DNA of 64,000 bases from an uncultured Porphyromonadaceae bacterium (GTDB lineage: Bacteria > Bacteroidota > Bacteroidia > Bacteroidales > Muribaculaceae): assembly GCA_947175265.1 (NCBI GenBank), contig CAMWMD010000009.1, positions 1-64,000 of the forward strand. Reading direction: 5' to 3'. Below the pieces are notes generated by a model. The model ran no database searches, was not told the DNA's origin, and saw only the letters and a list, made by a program, of their open reading frames with translations. Below are positions 56,428-63,187 of this stretch, piece after piece (the stretch's first letter is position 1; each line of letters opens with the position of its first letter). The translations under genes and the position numbers were made by a program.

Positions 56428-56553
56428 TTACCGTTTCACCCATATTAGTTTACTCGTGTCGTAACCACGCTTTTGGGCTTCGTCGAGGATCAGGCTTTTT
56501 GTCTTTTCGGAAATTTGAGGAGTGCGTGAGAGAATCCACAAATAGTCATCGCT
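56428..56553 (-). pseudogene. 3' end of a lipocalin (Blc) gene
   Basis: The minus frame reads SDDYLWILSRTPQISEKTKS, then ILDEAQKRGYDTSKLIWVKR and a stop, the conserved C-terminus of bacterial lipocalin Blc. No start or upstream portion is present: the similarity ends at about 56553 beside the inverted GCTCCCGCTT/CGGGAG sequence. About 42 codons of a roughly 170-codon gene remain. Confidence 0.75.
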
Positions 56554-56604
56554 CCCGCTTCCCTATCGGGAGACAGAACAAGAGCGAGGGGAGAGTGTTA
56601 TCCC

Positions 56605-56638
56605 ACTTGCCAACGATTAATCGTTGGCAAGTTTTTTT
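56605..56638 (+). terminator. Perfect 28-bp palindrome followed by T-run, over a stop codon
   Basis: Positions 56605-56632 form a perfect palindrome with 14-bp arms (ACTTGCCAACGATT and its complement). It is followed on the plus strand by a run of T to 56638. The minus-strand gene's stop codon TAA (56617-56619) sits in its centre, so the arm encodes the last residues (KLAND). Confidence 0.7.
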
Positions 56639-57282
56639 CCTGATTTGATGAGAAGCACAGGATTTGTATCGCCATTCTTCGCTCTTTCAAGAATGGGCCT
56701 AATTATCCACATATTGGTTTGGTCAGTGACGCCGTTAAGCATGTTAATGCACTCCTGGAAATATCCTCCTTCGCGCAAAATCTCGGAATACAATATGTAA
56801 TCTTTTTTCACTTCCTTGCTCTCATGAAGAAGCCAGTCAATGGTCTCATAGAAGAGCATGACATCTTCTCCTGTCGGCTGGTCTGTTCGGTCGTTGTACT
56901 GGCAGCGAAAAGTTTCATTATAACCTCGGAGTATTTCCATATACATTTTCTCCTTATCCCAGAGGGTCAATGCCTGGGAGCCGAACTGAACCTTGGCTTC
57001 TTTTAGTTGAGAAAAGGATAGTCTCTCTACGAAGGCATCGATATCTACGTTGATATACTGCTCCTCATTGATAAAATAATACTTTCCACAATGCTTGCAT
57101 TTTTGGATAGGGAAGATTACCGGCATATAGGGCATAATGACTCTGGTGTCGCTCCATAACTCTTCGATAAGACCGCCGGCACAAATAAGGTTAAGAATTT
57201 CTTTTCTGTCACCACAGAATGGACATACAAGAACAGTATACATTTGCTCCGGGCTCCCGATGAATGTTGGATTTTTATCCAT
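56617..57282 (-). CDS. Zinc-ribbon protein of unknown function
   Basis: A 221-aa protein. Two CxxC pairs, C20-P-F-C23 and C62-K-H-C65, point to a zinc ribbon at the N-terminus, with a loop of about 38 residues. The rest is helical, TPR-like in spacing (SEILREGGYFQECINMLNGVTDQTNMWIIRPILERA). I do not recognise a family. The coding frame ends inside a palindrome that works as a plus-strand terminator. Confidence 0.6.
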   Translation of the reverse strand: MDKNPTFIGSPEQMYTVLVCPFCGDRKEILNLICAGGLIEELWSDTRVIMPYMPVIFPIQKCKHCGKYYFINEEQYINVDIDAFVERLSFSQLKEAKVQFGSQALTLWDKEKMYMEILRGYNETFRCQYNDRTDQPTGEDVMLFYETIDWLLHESKEVKKDYILYSEILREGGYFQECINMLNGVTDQTNMWIIRPILERAKNGDTNPVLLIKSGKKLAND

Positions 57283-57338
57283 ATAATAAGAAATTAAGAT
57301 GATGAGGTGATATGTTAGGGTTTAAAAAGAGAGGAATT

Positions 57339-57356
57339 ATCCCTTCGGGAAGGGAT
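57339..57356 (-). terminator. Hairpin terminator between two accessory genes
   Basis: ATCCCTTC/GAAGGGAT with a GG loop, followed on the minus strand by AATTCCTCTCTTTTT. A second inverted repeat (TGTCAGGC/GCCTGACA) overlaps the end of the preceding gene at about 57356-57377. Confidence 0.6.
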
Positions 57357-57357
57357 G

Positions 57358-57756
57358 TCAGGCGCGGAGCCTGACATCGATAAAGGGACGGAGACCTTTT
57401 TCTATGGAAACACTGATTACGCTCTGGCCGAAAATGGCTCTCTGCTTTCTGATTATGGCGCAGAGTGTGTGAGCATTCTCTCCATAAATGGCGATGGAGC
57501 CGATTCTGGAAGGATTGTATGTGTCTGGGTAGAAGGCATATCTCACGATTGGAGTAGCCCGGAAAGTTTTGTCTTCCTCCTGCCTGCGGATGTCGTTGCG
57601 GTCAAAGACGCTTATTATCCCTTTGCAGAAGGTGGCAGTTTTTGATGGTCTCTCACGAACTACGACCGAGTTGTCGGAGGCAGTTGTGGAGAGAATGCGG
57701 AAGATTGAGGAGATAGTCTGATCGATTGTCTGGAAATTTTTGATAGTAGTCTTCAT
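57358..57756 (-). CDS. Hypothetical protein
   Basis: A 132-aa protein starting MKTTIKNFQTIDQTISSIF. No signal peptide, no membrane helix and no motif I recognise. It has a basic middle (RERPSKTATFCKGIISVFDRN) and ends SIEKGLRPFIDVRLRA. The start at 57756 is preferred over 57825 because MKTTIKN follows a clean AT-rich leader. The nearest bipartite motif is 300 bases upstream. Confidence 0.5.
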   Translation of the reverse strand: MKTTIKNFQTIDQTISSIFRILSTTASDNSVVVRERPSKTATFCKGIISVFDRNDIRRQEEDKTFRATPIVRYAFYPDTYNPSRIGSIAIYGENAHTLCAIIRKQRAIFGQSVISVSIEKGLRPFIDVRLRA

Positions 57757-58487
57757 ACTTTTTGATTGGTTTAGAGTTAAAAAATACCGATTGCAAACGC
57801 CACTGCGGACTGGGTGTGGCTGCAACCGATGTTGATTGATTTCTCCGAAGGCTCTCCTTCGGATGTCCGTTCAAAATGTCAATGTCCTCTTCTGTCTGAC
57901 TCCTGCCGTTAGTACATAGCAATGGCTGTCATTGATAGAAAAATTGATTTTTGAGCGGACCGGACAAAAAAGATTGTCGGCTTCTCTAAACCTTAGTATG
58001 AAGAATGTTTGTGACCGTTTCCGATACACTTTACAAAGATAATATAACCTGTAATACCATGCAACAGTAAAAGGTAAACGGATATTATAAAAATTTTTCC
58101 GAGAATAAGAAATTTTATTGTGTCTTATGAATTCTCGCTTGAACTACTCAATGGACCGGAATCAAAACCCGTGCATCAAACTGCTATGAGGGTAAAGATG
58201 ATAGAAAGTATATTTTTTCATAAGATGGATTTTTTAGTGTTTAATTCCCTTGATACCGCAAAGGTAAACACTAAATGCGAATAATGAGATTTCTATGTGC
58301 CGGAATGTATGGGAACTGCGCTTTGATGTATGACGTATTGCTACATCTTTAATTAAGAGAAAGTCTGCTCTGTAGTCTGCGGCCTACAGTAACTTGTCGC
58401 GGTTTGAGCCATGAAGTTACCCCTTCTTAAAAGTGGTGGATAAGACAGGAAGATTCAGGGAAATTTGTAACTTTACAGTCTAAATAG
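57757..58487. other. Long intergenic region with two motif copies
   Basis: About 730 bases without a credible gene. It holds an 8-bp hairpin (TCCGAAGG/CCTTCGGA at 57844-57863), one standard bipartite motif at 58051-58079, and a variant at about 58252-58269 (minus GTTTACCTTTG then one base then GGTATC). If the motif at 58079 is a promoter for the 132-aa gene, the mRNA leader is about 300 bases long. Confidence 0.5.
58051..58079 (-). promoter_or_regulatory. Bipartite motif, copy 4
   Basis: Minus strand GTTTACCTTTT (58079-58069), a 10-base spacer, GGTATTAC (58058-58051), then a TATCTTTG -7-like box close by (58042-58035). Confidence 0.55.
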
Positions 58488-58727
58488 GGATATTTTCTGA
58501 ATATCCCTAAGTATGATAAATCCATTCTTCCCAGAATAAGGACTTTTGTAAGGGGTATCCGTATGGACATAAAGGCTGTAAAGAACGCCATGATTTACCC
58601 TGTTTCCAACGGAATTACGGAAGGATTCGTCAATAAGCTTAAGACGATCAAAAGAGTTATGTATGGGAAAGCCAAATTGCCCCTGTTAAAGATAAAGATG
58701 GTAATGACAACATGGATTTTCAACTAA
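58488..58727 (+). pseudogene. ISL3-like transposase C-terminal remnant
   Basis: The plus frame from 58488 to the TAA at 58725-58727 reads ...LPRIRTFVRGIRMDIKAVKN and NGITEGFVNKLKTIKRVMYG. This is the C-terminal catalytic end of ISL3-family transposases (NG..EG..NK.K..KR.MYG). No start or N-terminal part remains, so it is dead. It shows that mobile elements passed through this segment. Confidence 0.7.
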
Positions 58728-58791
58728 AGTAGGAAAGAACCAGATTTTTCAGGACTGGACACAAGCCGTTTACAATAAATATTTTGTCGGA

Positions 58792-58845
58792 ATATATTCT
58801 TCGGGGTTATTCTATCAACCAACGTTTGATGCTGCTTGAGAATAG
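58792..58845 (+). pseudogene. Vestige of a RhuM-family gene
   Basis: This sequence nearly matches the LLRGYSINQRLMLLE coding stretch of the RhuM gene at 61260-62129 (its bases near 61605-61660), with several changes. Nothing else of that gene is left. It is a third copy of the RhuM family in 4 kb. Confidence 0.7.
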
Positions 58846-59508
58846 TTATTTAATACGTTTCTTCAAGGCTTCTTTAAAACGCTTATGCTCCTCATCTGTT
58901 ATATCGGGTTTTGCAGGTACCTTCTTGGCATGATGGTTTCTGAGATATTCCTCCCTGATTTGTTTGTGGGTGACAATATCAGAGATCTTAAGGTCGTATT
59001 TTTTCATTATGGGAAGACAGTAGTCTATTGCGCTCCGGACCTGATCCTCTGTCAGCGGCTGCTCGATAGTATTGCCCTGAAATTCTATCCCGACGGTGAA
59101 CCGGTTACAATTGTTACGTCCGTTTAGCATCGACCATCCCGCATGCCAGGTTATTGATTCGGGTGGTGCGAGGATATATCTGGTTCCGTCAGGGGCAATC
59201 ACGACATGGCAACTGACTTTACCGGCCGGCTTCGGGCCGGTCATTATCTTAAGAGAGGAAAGGGTGGATTCTGTGGCAGTGTGATGGAGTACGATTGCCT
59301 TAACCTGGTTTCTGCCCTTATGGACATTGGGAGTAGGGCATGTATATTCCCAGTAATCCCCGATTTTTTCCTTCTTCTCATAGGGGATTGATGCTTCAAT
59401 CAACAATGAATTGTCTTTGACCTTATTGTCTTTACAAGCGGTATGAGAGAAGGCCATCATGGCCACTATTGCCAAGATTACTGTAAATTTGATTGTATTT
59501 TTCTTCAT
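58846..59508 (-). CDS. N-acetylmuramoyl-L-alanine amidase, lipoprotein (PGRP/AmpD type)
   Basis: A 220-aa lipoprotein: signal peptide and lipobox (FSHTAC, Cys25), then an amidase_2 domain. Zinc and catalytic residues are visible: the first His of IVLHHTATES, the HAGWS region and the THKQI His with a later Asp (PAKPDI). It should cut the bond between muramic acid and L-Ala of the cell wall. Expression may rely on the bipartite motif at 59517-59542, whose second half ends 3 bases before the ATG. Confidence 0.85.
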   Translation of the reverse strand: MKKNTIKFTVILAIVAMMAFSHTACKDNKVKDNSLLIEASIPYEKKEKIGDYWEYTCPTPNVHKGRNQVKAIVLHHTATESTLSSLKIMTGPKPAGKVSCHVVIAPDGTRYILAPPESITWHAGWSMLNGRNNCNRFTVGIEFQGNTIEQPLTEDQVRSAIDYCLPIMKKYDLKISDIVTHKQIREEYLRNHHAKKVPAKPDITDEEHKRFKEALKKRIK

Positions 59509-59516
59509 GGTATAAT

Positions 59517-59542
59517 ATACCGGTAAGCCTGAAAAAGTAAAT
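59517..59542 (-). promoter_or_regulatory. Bipartite motif, copy 5 (upstream of the amidase)
   Basis: Minus strand ATTTACTTTTT (59542-59532), 10-base spacer, GGTAT (59521-59517) in the palindrome GGTATATTATACC, followed by the ATG. The variant TTTACT replaces TTTACC. Confidence 0.5.
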
Positions 59543-59605
59543 ATTAGTGGTTCTTTCCTAATTTAGTTGAAACATTTGCACGGTTGCATTTCTTAAATTT
59601 GCCTC

Positions 59606-60337
59606 ATGGAATCGAATCAAGCAAACGAAATAATACTCTATCAGCCTGATGATACACTCACTCTTGATGTGAGAGTGGAGGATGAATCTGTGTGGCTGAC
59701 TCAGGCACAGATGGCTGAGTTATTTCTGGCAACTAAGCAAAATGTAAGTCTGCATATCAGAAATATCTTTAAAGAGGGAGAATTAGATGAGAAGGCAACT
59801 GTCAAGGAATACTTGACAGTTCAAAAGGAGTGTAAAAGAGATGTACAACGAAAAATATCTTATTATAACCTTGATGTGATTATTTCTGTAGGATATAGAG
59901 TTAGATCTCTAAGAGGTACCCAGTTCCGTCAATGGGCAAATAAAGTATTGAAGGAATATTTGTTGCGTGGATACTCAATCAATCAACGTTTAATACTGCT
60001 TGAGGATAGAATTGATCGCCGATTTTCAGAATATGACCGTCATCTGCACCAACTTGATGAAAAGGTAGATTTCTTTGTGCGCTCCTCTCTACAACCGAAG
60101 GAAGGAGTCTTCTTCAACAGACAGATTTCCAAACAACTGCGGCTGGATGTCGAAAAACATAACGAACAATATCCCGGCGTAACACTTCATAAATATGTGA
60201 AGGCTCATGACCGTTTTCTTATAATAGATGAAGAAGTCTACCATATCGGAGCCTCTTTGAAGGATCTCGGTAAGAAACTATTCGCTTTCTCCAAGATGGA
60301 GGTAATGACAGGCTCGGAACTGTTGGATAAATTATAA
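59606..60337 (+). CDS. RhuM family protein, copy 1 (with internal deletion)
   Basis: A 243-aa protein. The N-terminal part (VWLTQAQMAELF and QNVSLHIRNIFKEGEL) is a winged/helix-turn-helix-like RhuM domain. Then LRGTQFRQWANKVLKEYLLRGYSINQR, a charged middle, and a C-terminal LHKYVKAHDRFLIIDEEVYHIG region that recalls phospholipase D-like proteins (HxR...D). Compared with copy 2 it lacks 49 residues between two copies of CAAC(A/G)GACAGATTT, so the C-terminal domain is cut. The DNA-binding middle differs from copy 2 while both ends are nearly identical. Confidence 0.78.
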   Translation: MESNQANEIILYQPDDTLTLDVRVEDESVWLTQAQMAELFLATKQNVSLHIRNIFKEGELDEKATVKEYLTVQKECKRDVQRKISYYNLDVIISVGYRVRSLRGTQFRQWANKVLKEYLLRGYSINQRLILLEDRIDRRFSEYDRHLHQLDEKVDFFVRSSLQPKEGVFFNRQISKQLRLDVEKHNEQYPGVTLHKYVKAHDRFLIIDEEVYHIGASLKDLGKKLFAFSKMEVMTGSELLDKL

Positions 60338-60575
60338 TTAATGGTACATTATTGAATTTATTTCCGGTTTTATAAGCTCAAGATTCATGTGCCATTATAA
60401 AAATTTTAGTAATTTTGTCTTCGTAGAGCGTAACGTAAAAAGTGTTAATTTAATATTTTGCCTTATATATTCAATATTCATATCGGTAATTACTAAATTT
60501 AACTACTTGATTTTATTTATATTACGTTGAACTTTGACAGGATTCTTAAGTTTTATAAACCTAATACAATACAAA
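60338..60575. other. AT-rich intergenic region
   Basis: About 240 bases, strongly AT-rich. TAATTTTG at 60410-60417 fits a -7 box for the HD gene, with a start near 60424. Otherwise I see nothing. The first ~17 bases (to TGGTACAT) are shared with the region after copy 2 of RhuM. Confidence 0.5.
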
Positions 60576-61106
60576 ATGCCACTTACAGATCACCATATTG
60601 AATGTAATAAAAAAAGAATAATAGACTTGTTGCAGTCTACCGGGAGAGAGGGTATGGATAAGGTATTGGAGTATTTAGAAACAAGTGGATTCTACACAGC
60701 ACCCTCTTCAATAAACCGACATCACAATTGGAAGGGTGGTTTAGCTCAACATTGTCTTCGTGTTTTTGAAATAGCTTCTTTAAAACCTGAAGGGCTTTCT
60801 CGAGAGAGCTTAATAATCTGTGGAATTCTTCATGATATCTGTAAAGCTCGTATGTTATATTACAATAGAGAGGGGAGAGTTATGCGTAATCATATACATA
60901 TAAAAGGACACGGTTATAGATCTATTAAACTACTTGAAAAATATGGTTTAAAACTTACAGAAGAAGAACGATTGACAATTCGATGGCATATGGGAGGCTA
61001 TAATGCAAAATTGGAGGAATATAATGAAGTTAAGAGGGCTAGAAGTTTGCAACTCTGGCAGAAAATTCATTATGCTGATAGAAAAAATGCAACAAGAAAT
61101 AATTAA
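60576..61106 (+). CDS. HD-domain protein
   Basis: A ~176-aa protein with the HD metal-phosphohydrolase fold. Key residues: a His in NWKGGLAQHCLRVF, the HD pair in CGILHDICKA, HIKGHGYRSIKLLE and the late IRWHMGGY. The domain covers most of the protein. Substrate unknown (nucleotide or second messenger are possible). The start at 60576 (MPLTDHHIE) is chosen; a 14-codon upstream extension looks non-coding. It stands between the two RhuM genes. Confidence 0.78.
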   Translation: MPLTDHHIECNKKRIIDLLQSTGREGMDKVLEYLETSGFYTAPSSINRHHNWKGGLAQHCLRVFEIASLKPEGLSRESLIICGILHDICKARMLYYNREGRVMRNHIHIKGHGYRSIKLLEKYGLKLTEEERLTIRWHMGGYNAKLEEYNEVKRARSLQLWQKIHYADRKNATRNN

Positions 61107-61147
61107 TGAATTTGTGATAGAGAAGAAATGCGTGTTAATGTGTGGTG

Positions 61148-61228
61148 CATAAATATTCTGTAAAAAATTAAGAGATGATATGATTCTTAAAAAGAGATTG
61201 GAAAGATAGAGAAAACTGTTTACCTTTT
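61148..61228 (+). repeat. Direct repeat, left copy (about 80 bp)
   Basis: This stretch (ATAAATATTCTG through AACTGTTTACCTTTT) recurs at 62142-62220 with about six differences. The pair encloses RhuM copy 2. Each repeat ends in the GTTTACCTTTT half-motif, so each may place a promoter in front of the next gene. Confidence 0.85.
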
Positions 61229-61259
61229 TAATCTTAGAAAAATTGCTTAAATTTGCCTC

Positions 61260-62129
61260 ATGGAATCGAATCAGGCAAACGAAATAATTCTCTATCAGCC
61301 GGATGAAACCCTCACTCTTGATGTGAGAGTGGAGGATGAGTCTGTGTGGCTGACTCAGGCACAGATGGCGGAATTATTTCAAACCACTAGAAATAATATC
61401 ACTCTTCATACTCGCAATATCTTTAAAGAAGGAGAATTAGAGGAAAATTCAGTTAGTAAGGAATCCTTACTAACTGCTAAAGACGGGAAGAGGTATAGGA
61501 CAAAATTATATAATCTTGATGTGATTATATCAGTAGGCTATCGTGTAAAGTCTGTTAGGGGTACACAATTTCGAATATGGGCACTTCAAATTCTCAAAGA
61601 CTATCTTCTCCGGGGTTATTCTATCAATCAACGTTTAATGCTGCTTGAGGATAGGATTGATCGCCGATTTTCAGAATATGACCGTCATCTGCACCAACTT
61701 GATGAAAAGGTAGATTTCTTTGTGCGCTCCTCTCTTCAACCGAAGGAGGGAGTCTTTTTCAACGGACAGATTTTCGATGCCTATGCACTTGTGGCAGATC
61801 TTATCCGCAAGGCTAATAAACGGATTGTCTTAATCGACAATTACATTGATGACTCGGTTCTTGTTCAGCTGTCCAAACGAAAGCAGGGAGTGACAGTAGA
61901 TATATACAACGGACAGATTTCCAAACAACTGCGGCTGGATGTCGAAAAACATAACGAACAATATCCCGGCGTAACACTTCATAAATATGTGAAGGCTCAT
62001 GACCGTTTTCTTATAATAGATGAAGAAGTCTACCATATCGGAGCCTCTTTGAAGGATCTCGGTAAGAAACTATTCGCTTTCTCCAAGATGGAGGTAATGA
62101 CAGGCTCGGAACTGTTGGATAAATTATAA
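61260..62129 (+). CDS. RhuM family protein, copy 2 (full length)
   Basis: A 289-aa protein, the complete form. The N-terminal helix-turn-helix-like part (MAELFQTTRNNITLHTRNIF) is followed by RGTQFRIWALQILKDYLLRG, the central helices (DRIDRRFSEYDRHLHQLDEKVDFFVR), then FDAYALVADLIRKANKRIVLIDNYIDDSVL and the HDRFLIIDEEVYHIGASLKDLGKK end, together like a degenerate phospholipase-D-type domain. RhuM genes occur widely in gut genomes, often beside mobile elements; their role is unclear. It sits between ~80-bp direct repeats. Confidence 0.82.
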   Translation: MESNQANEIILYQPDETLTLDVRVEDESVWLTQAQMAELFQTTRNNITLHTRNIFKEGELEENSVSKESLLTAKDGKRYRTKLYNLDVIISVGYRVKSVRGTQFRIWALQILKDYLLRGYSINQRLMLLEDRIDRRFSEYDRHLHQLDEKVDFFVRSSLQPKEGVFFNGQIFDAYALVADLIRKANKRIVLIDNYIDDSVLVQLSKRKQGVTVDIYNGQISKQLRLDVEKHNEQYPGVTLHKYVKAHDRFLIIDEEVYHIGASLKDLGKKLFAFSKMEVMTGSELLDKL

Positions 62130-62141
62130 TTAATGGTACAT

Positions 62142-62220
62142 CATAAATCTTCTGCAAAAATTAAGAGATGATATGATTCTTAAAAGAGATTGGAAAGACA
62201 GAGGAAACTGTTTACCTTTT
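62142..62220 (+). repeat. Direct repeat, right copy
   Basis: The counterpart of 61148-61228. Its final GTTTACCTTTT begins a full bipartite motif in front of the lipoprotein gene. Confidence 0.85.
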
Positions 62221-62237
62221 GAGTGCAATAGGTATTA
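62210..62237 (+). promoter_or_regulatory. Bipartite motif, copy 6 (upstream of lipoprotein-archaemetzincin)
   Basis: GTTTACCTTTT (62210-62220), 10-base spacer, GGTATTA (62231-62237). It is 80 bases before the lipoprotein ATG at 62318. Confidence 0.6.
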
Positions 62238-62317
62238 AAGGATGTACTTCTCCTGAATAGAGTAGATTTTAGGAAGTATGAAATTAATATTCAGGTTATA
62301 ATTAACAAGTTATATTT

Positions 62318-62521
62318 ATGAAGAAAATATTTTTATTTTCGGTAGTTATGGGCAGTCTGCTTATATCTGCCGTTGGATGTACCGGTAGTGGTAAAGGTAA
62401 TGCGTCATCTTCTGATACGGATTCAATTGATGAGTATATGTGTCCTTGCTGTCTGATAGAAGAATCCGAAATGGCAGTGACTGAAGAACCAGTTGTGGTT
62501 GTAGATAGTGTGGTGAAATGA
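62318..62521 (+). CDS. Small lipoprotein with Cys-rich patch
   Basis: A 67-aa protein with a signal peptide and lipobox (LISAVGC, Cys21). The mature part is Ser/Asp/Glu-rich, with MCPCCLIEE near residues 41-49 and an acidic/Val tail. I do not recognise the family. It overlaps the archaemetzincin start by ATGA (62518-62521), suggesting a coupled product, perhaps a partner or inhibitor of that protease. Confidence 0.65.
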   Translation: MKKIFLFSVVMGSLLISAVGCTGSGKGNASSSDTDSIDEYMCPCCLIEESEMAVTEEPVVVVDSVVK

Positions 62522-63174
62522 GAGGAATAAAAAGAGGATATAGAAGAGTAGGAGCATGGTTGCTCCTGCTTTTCAGTTTGGCAGTATATATTGGGTGTGG
62601 AAATACATCACAAGAGGGTAGCGGCTCCAAGGCAACCGAAAGTAAGAAACTGTGTGTTTATCTTTATGAGGATTTCCCGGTAGGTAAAGCAAAGAAGCTC
62701 TGTAAGGAATTGAAAAGATATTTCCCTGATGTTGAGCTTATGAAGACTCGTCTCCCCCTTCCTGAAGAGGCATTCGTCAAGGATAGAAACCGCTATCGCG
62801 GAACGGGTCTGTTGGATGATTTGAGAAAACTTCAGGATGGTAACGTGGTTCTTGGATTGACAAATAAGATAATATGCACGAGTAATGAACTAAGTCCTAC
62901 TTTCGGGATAATGGGTATAAGTTATCTTAAATCAGGTCTTTGTGTGGCATCTACTGTTATTCCGAAAAGCGGCACGCAACAGAAAGATGAAAATTTTATA
63001 AAACTGACCCTTCATGAGCTCGGACATTCCTACGGTCTGCCTCATTGTACGGATCAGAAATGCTATATGGTAGACGCGGAGCATAAGAATAAACTGCCTC
63101 AGACCACAGGTTTCTGCGAGCAATGCAGTGCATTTCTTAAATCAGCCGGTATTTCAACGAAAGGAGAATTGTAG
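62518..63174 (+). CDS. Archaemetzincin-type zinc protease, probable lipoprotein
   Basis: A 218-aa protein. The zinc site is the family signature: HELGHSYGLPHC, CYMVDA and FCEQC, i.e. HExxHxxGxxxC followed by two more Cys pairs, as in archaemetzincins (AmzA). An N-terminal hydrophobic segment ends in LAVYIGC (Cys27), suggesting export and lipidation, which is unusual for the family. Substrates are unknown. Coupled to a small lipoprotein upstream; 13 bases before an rluA-like gene. Confidence 0.85.
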   Translation: MRGIKRGYRRVGAWLLLLFSLAVYIGCGNTSQEGSGSKATESKKLCVYLYEDFPVGKAKKLCKELKRYFPDVELMKTRLPLPEEAFVKDRNRYRGTGLLDDLRKLQDGNVVLGLTNKIICTSNELSPTFGIMGISYLKSGLCVASTVIPKSGTQQKDENFIKLTLHELGHSYGLPHCTDQKCYMVDAEHKNKLPQTTGFCEQCSAFLKSAGISTKGEL

Positions 63175-63187
63175 GGGAATTCTGACA

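Noticed and set aside
59596..59605. TAAATTTG just before the ATG of both RhuM genes as a promoter
   Set aside because: It would start transcription at or inside the start codon; with no -33 box at proper spacing it may simply be shared flanking sequence.
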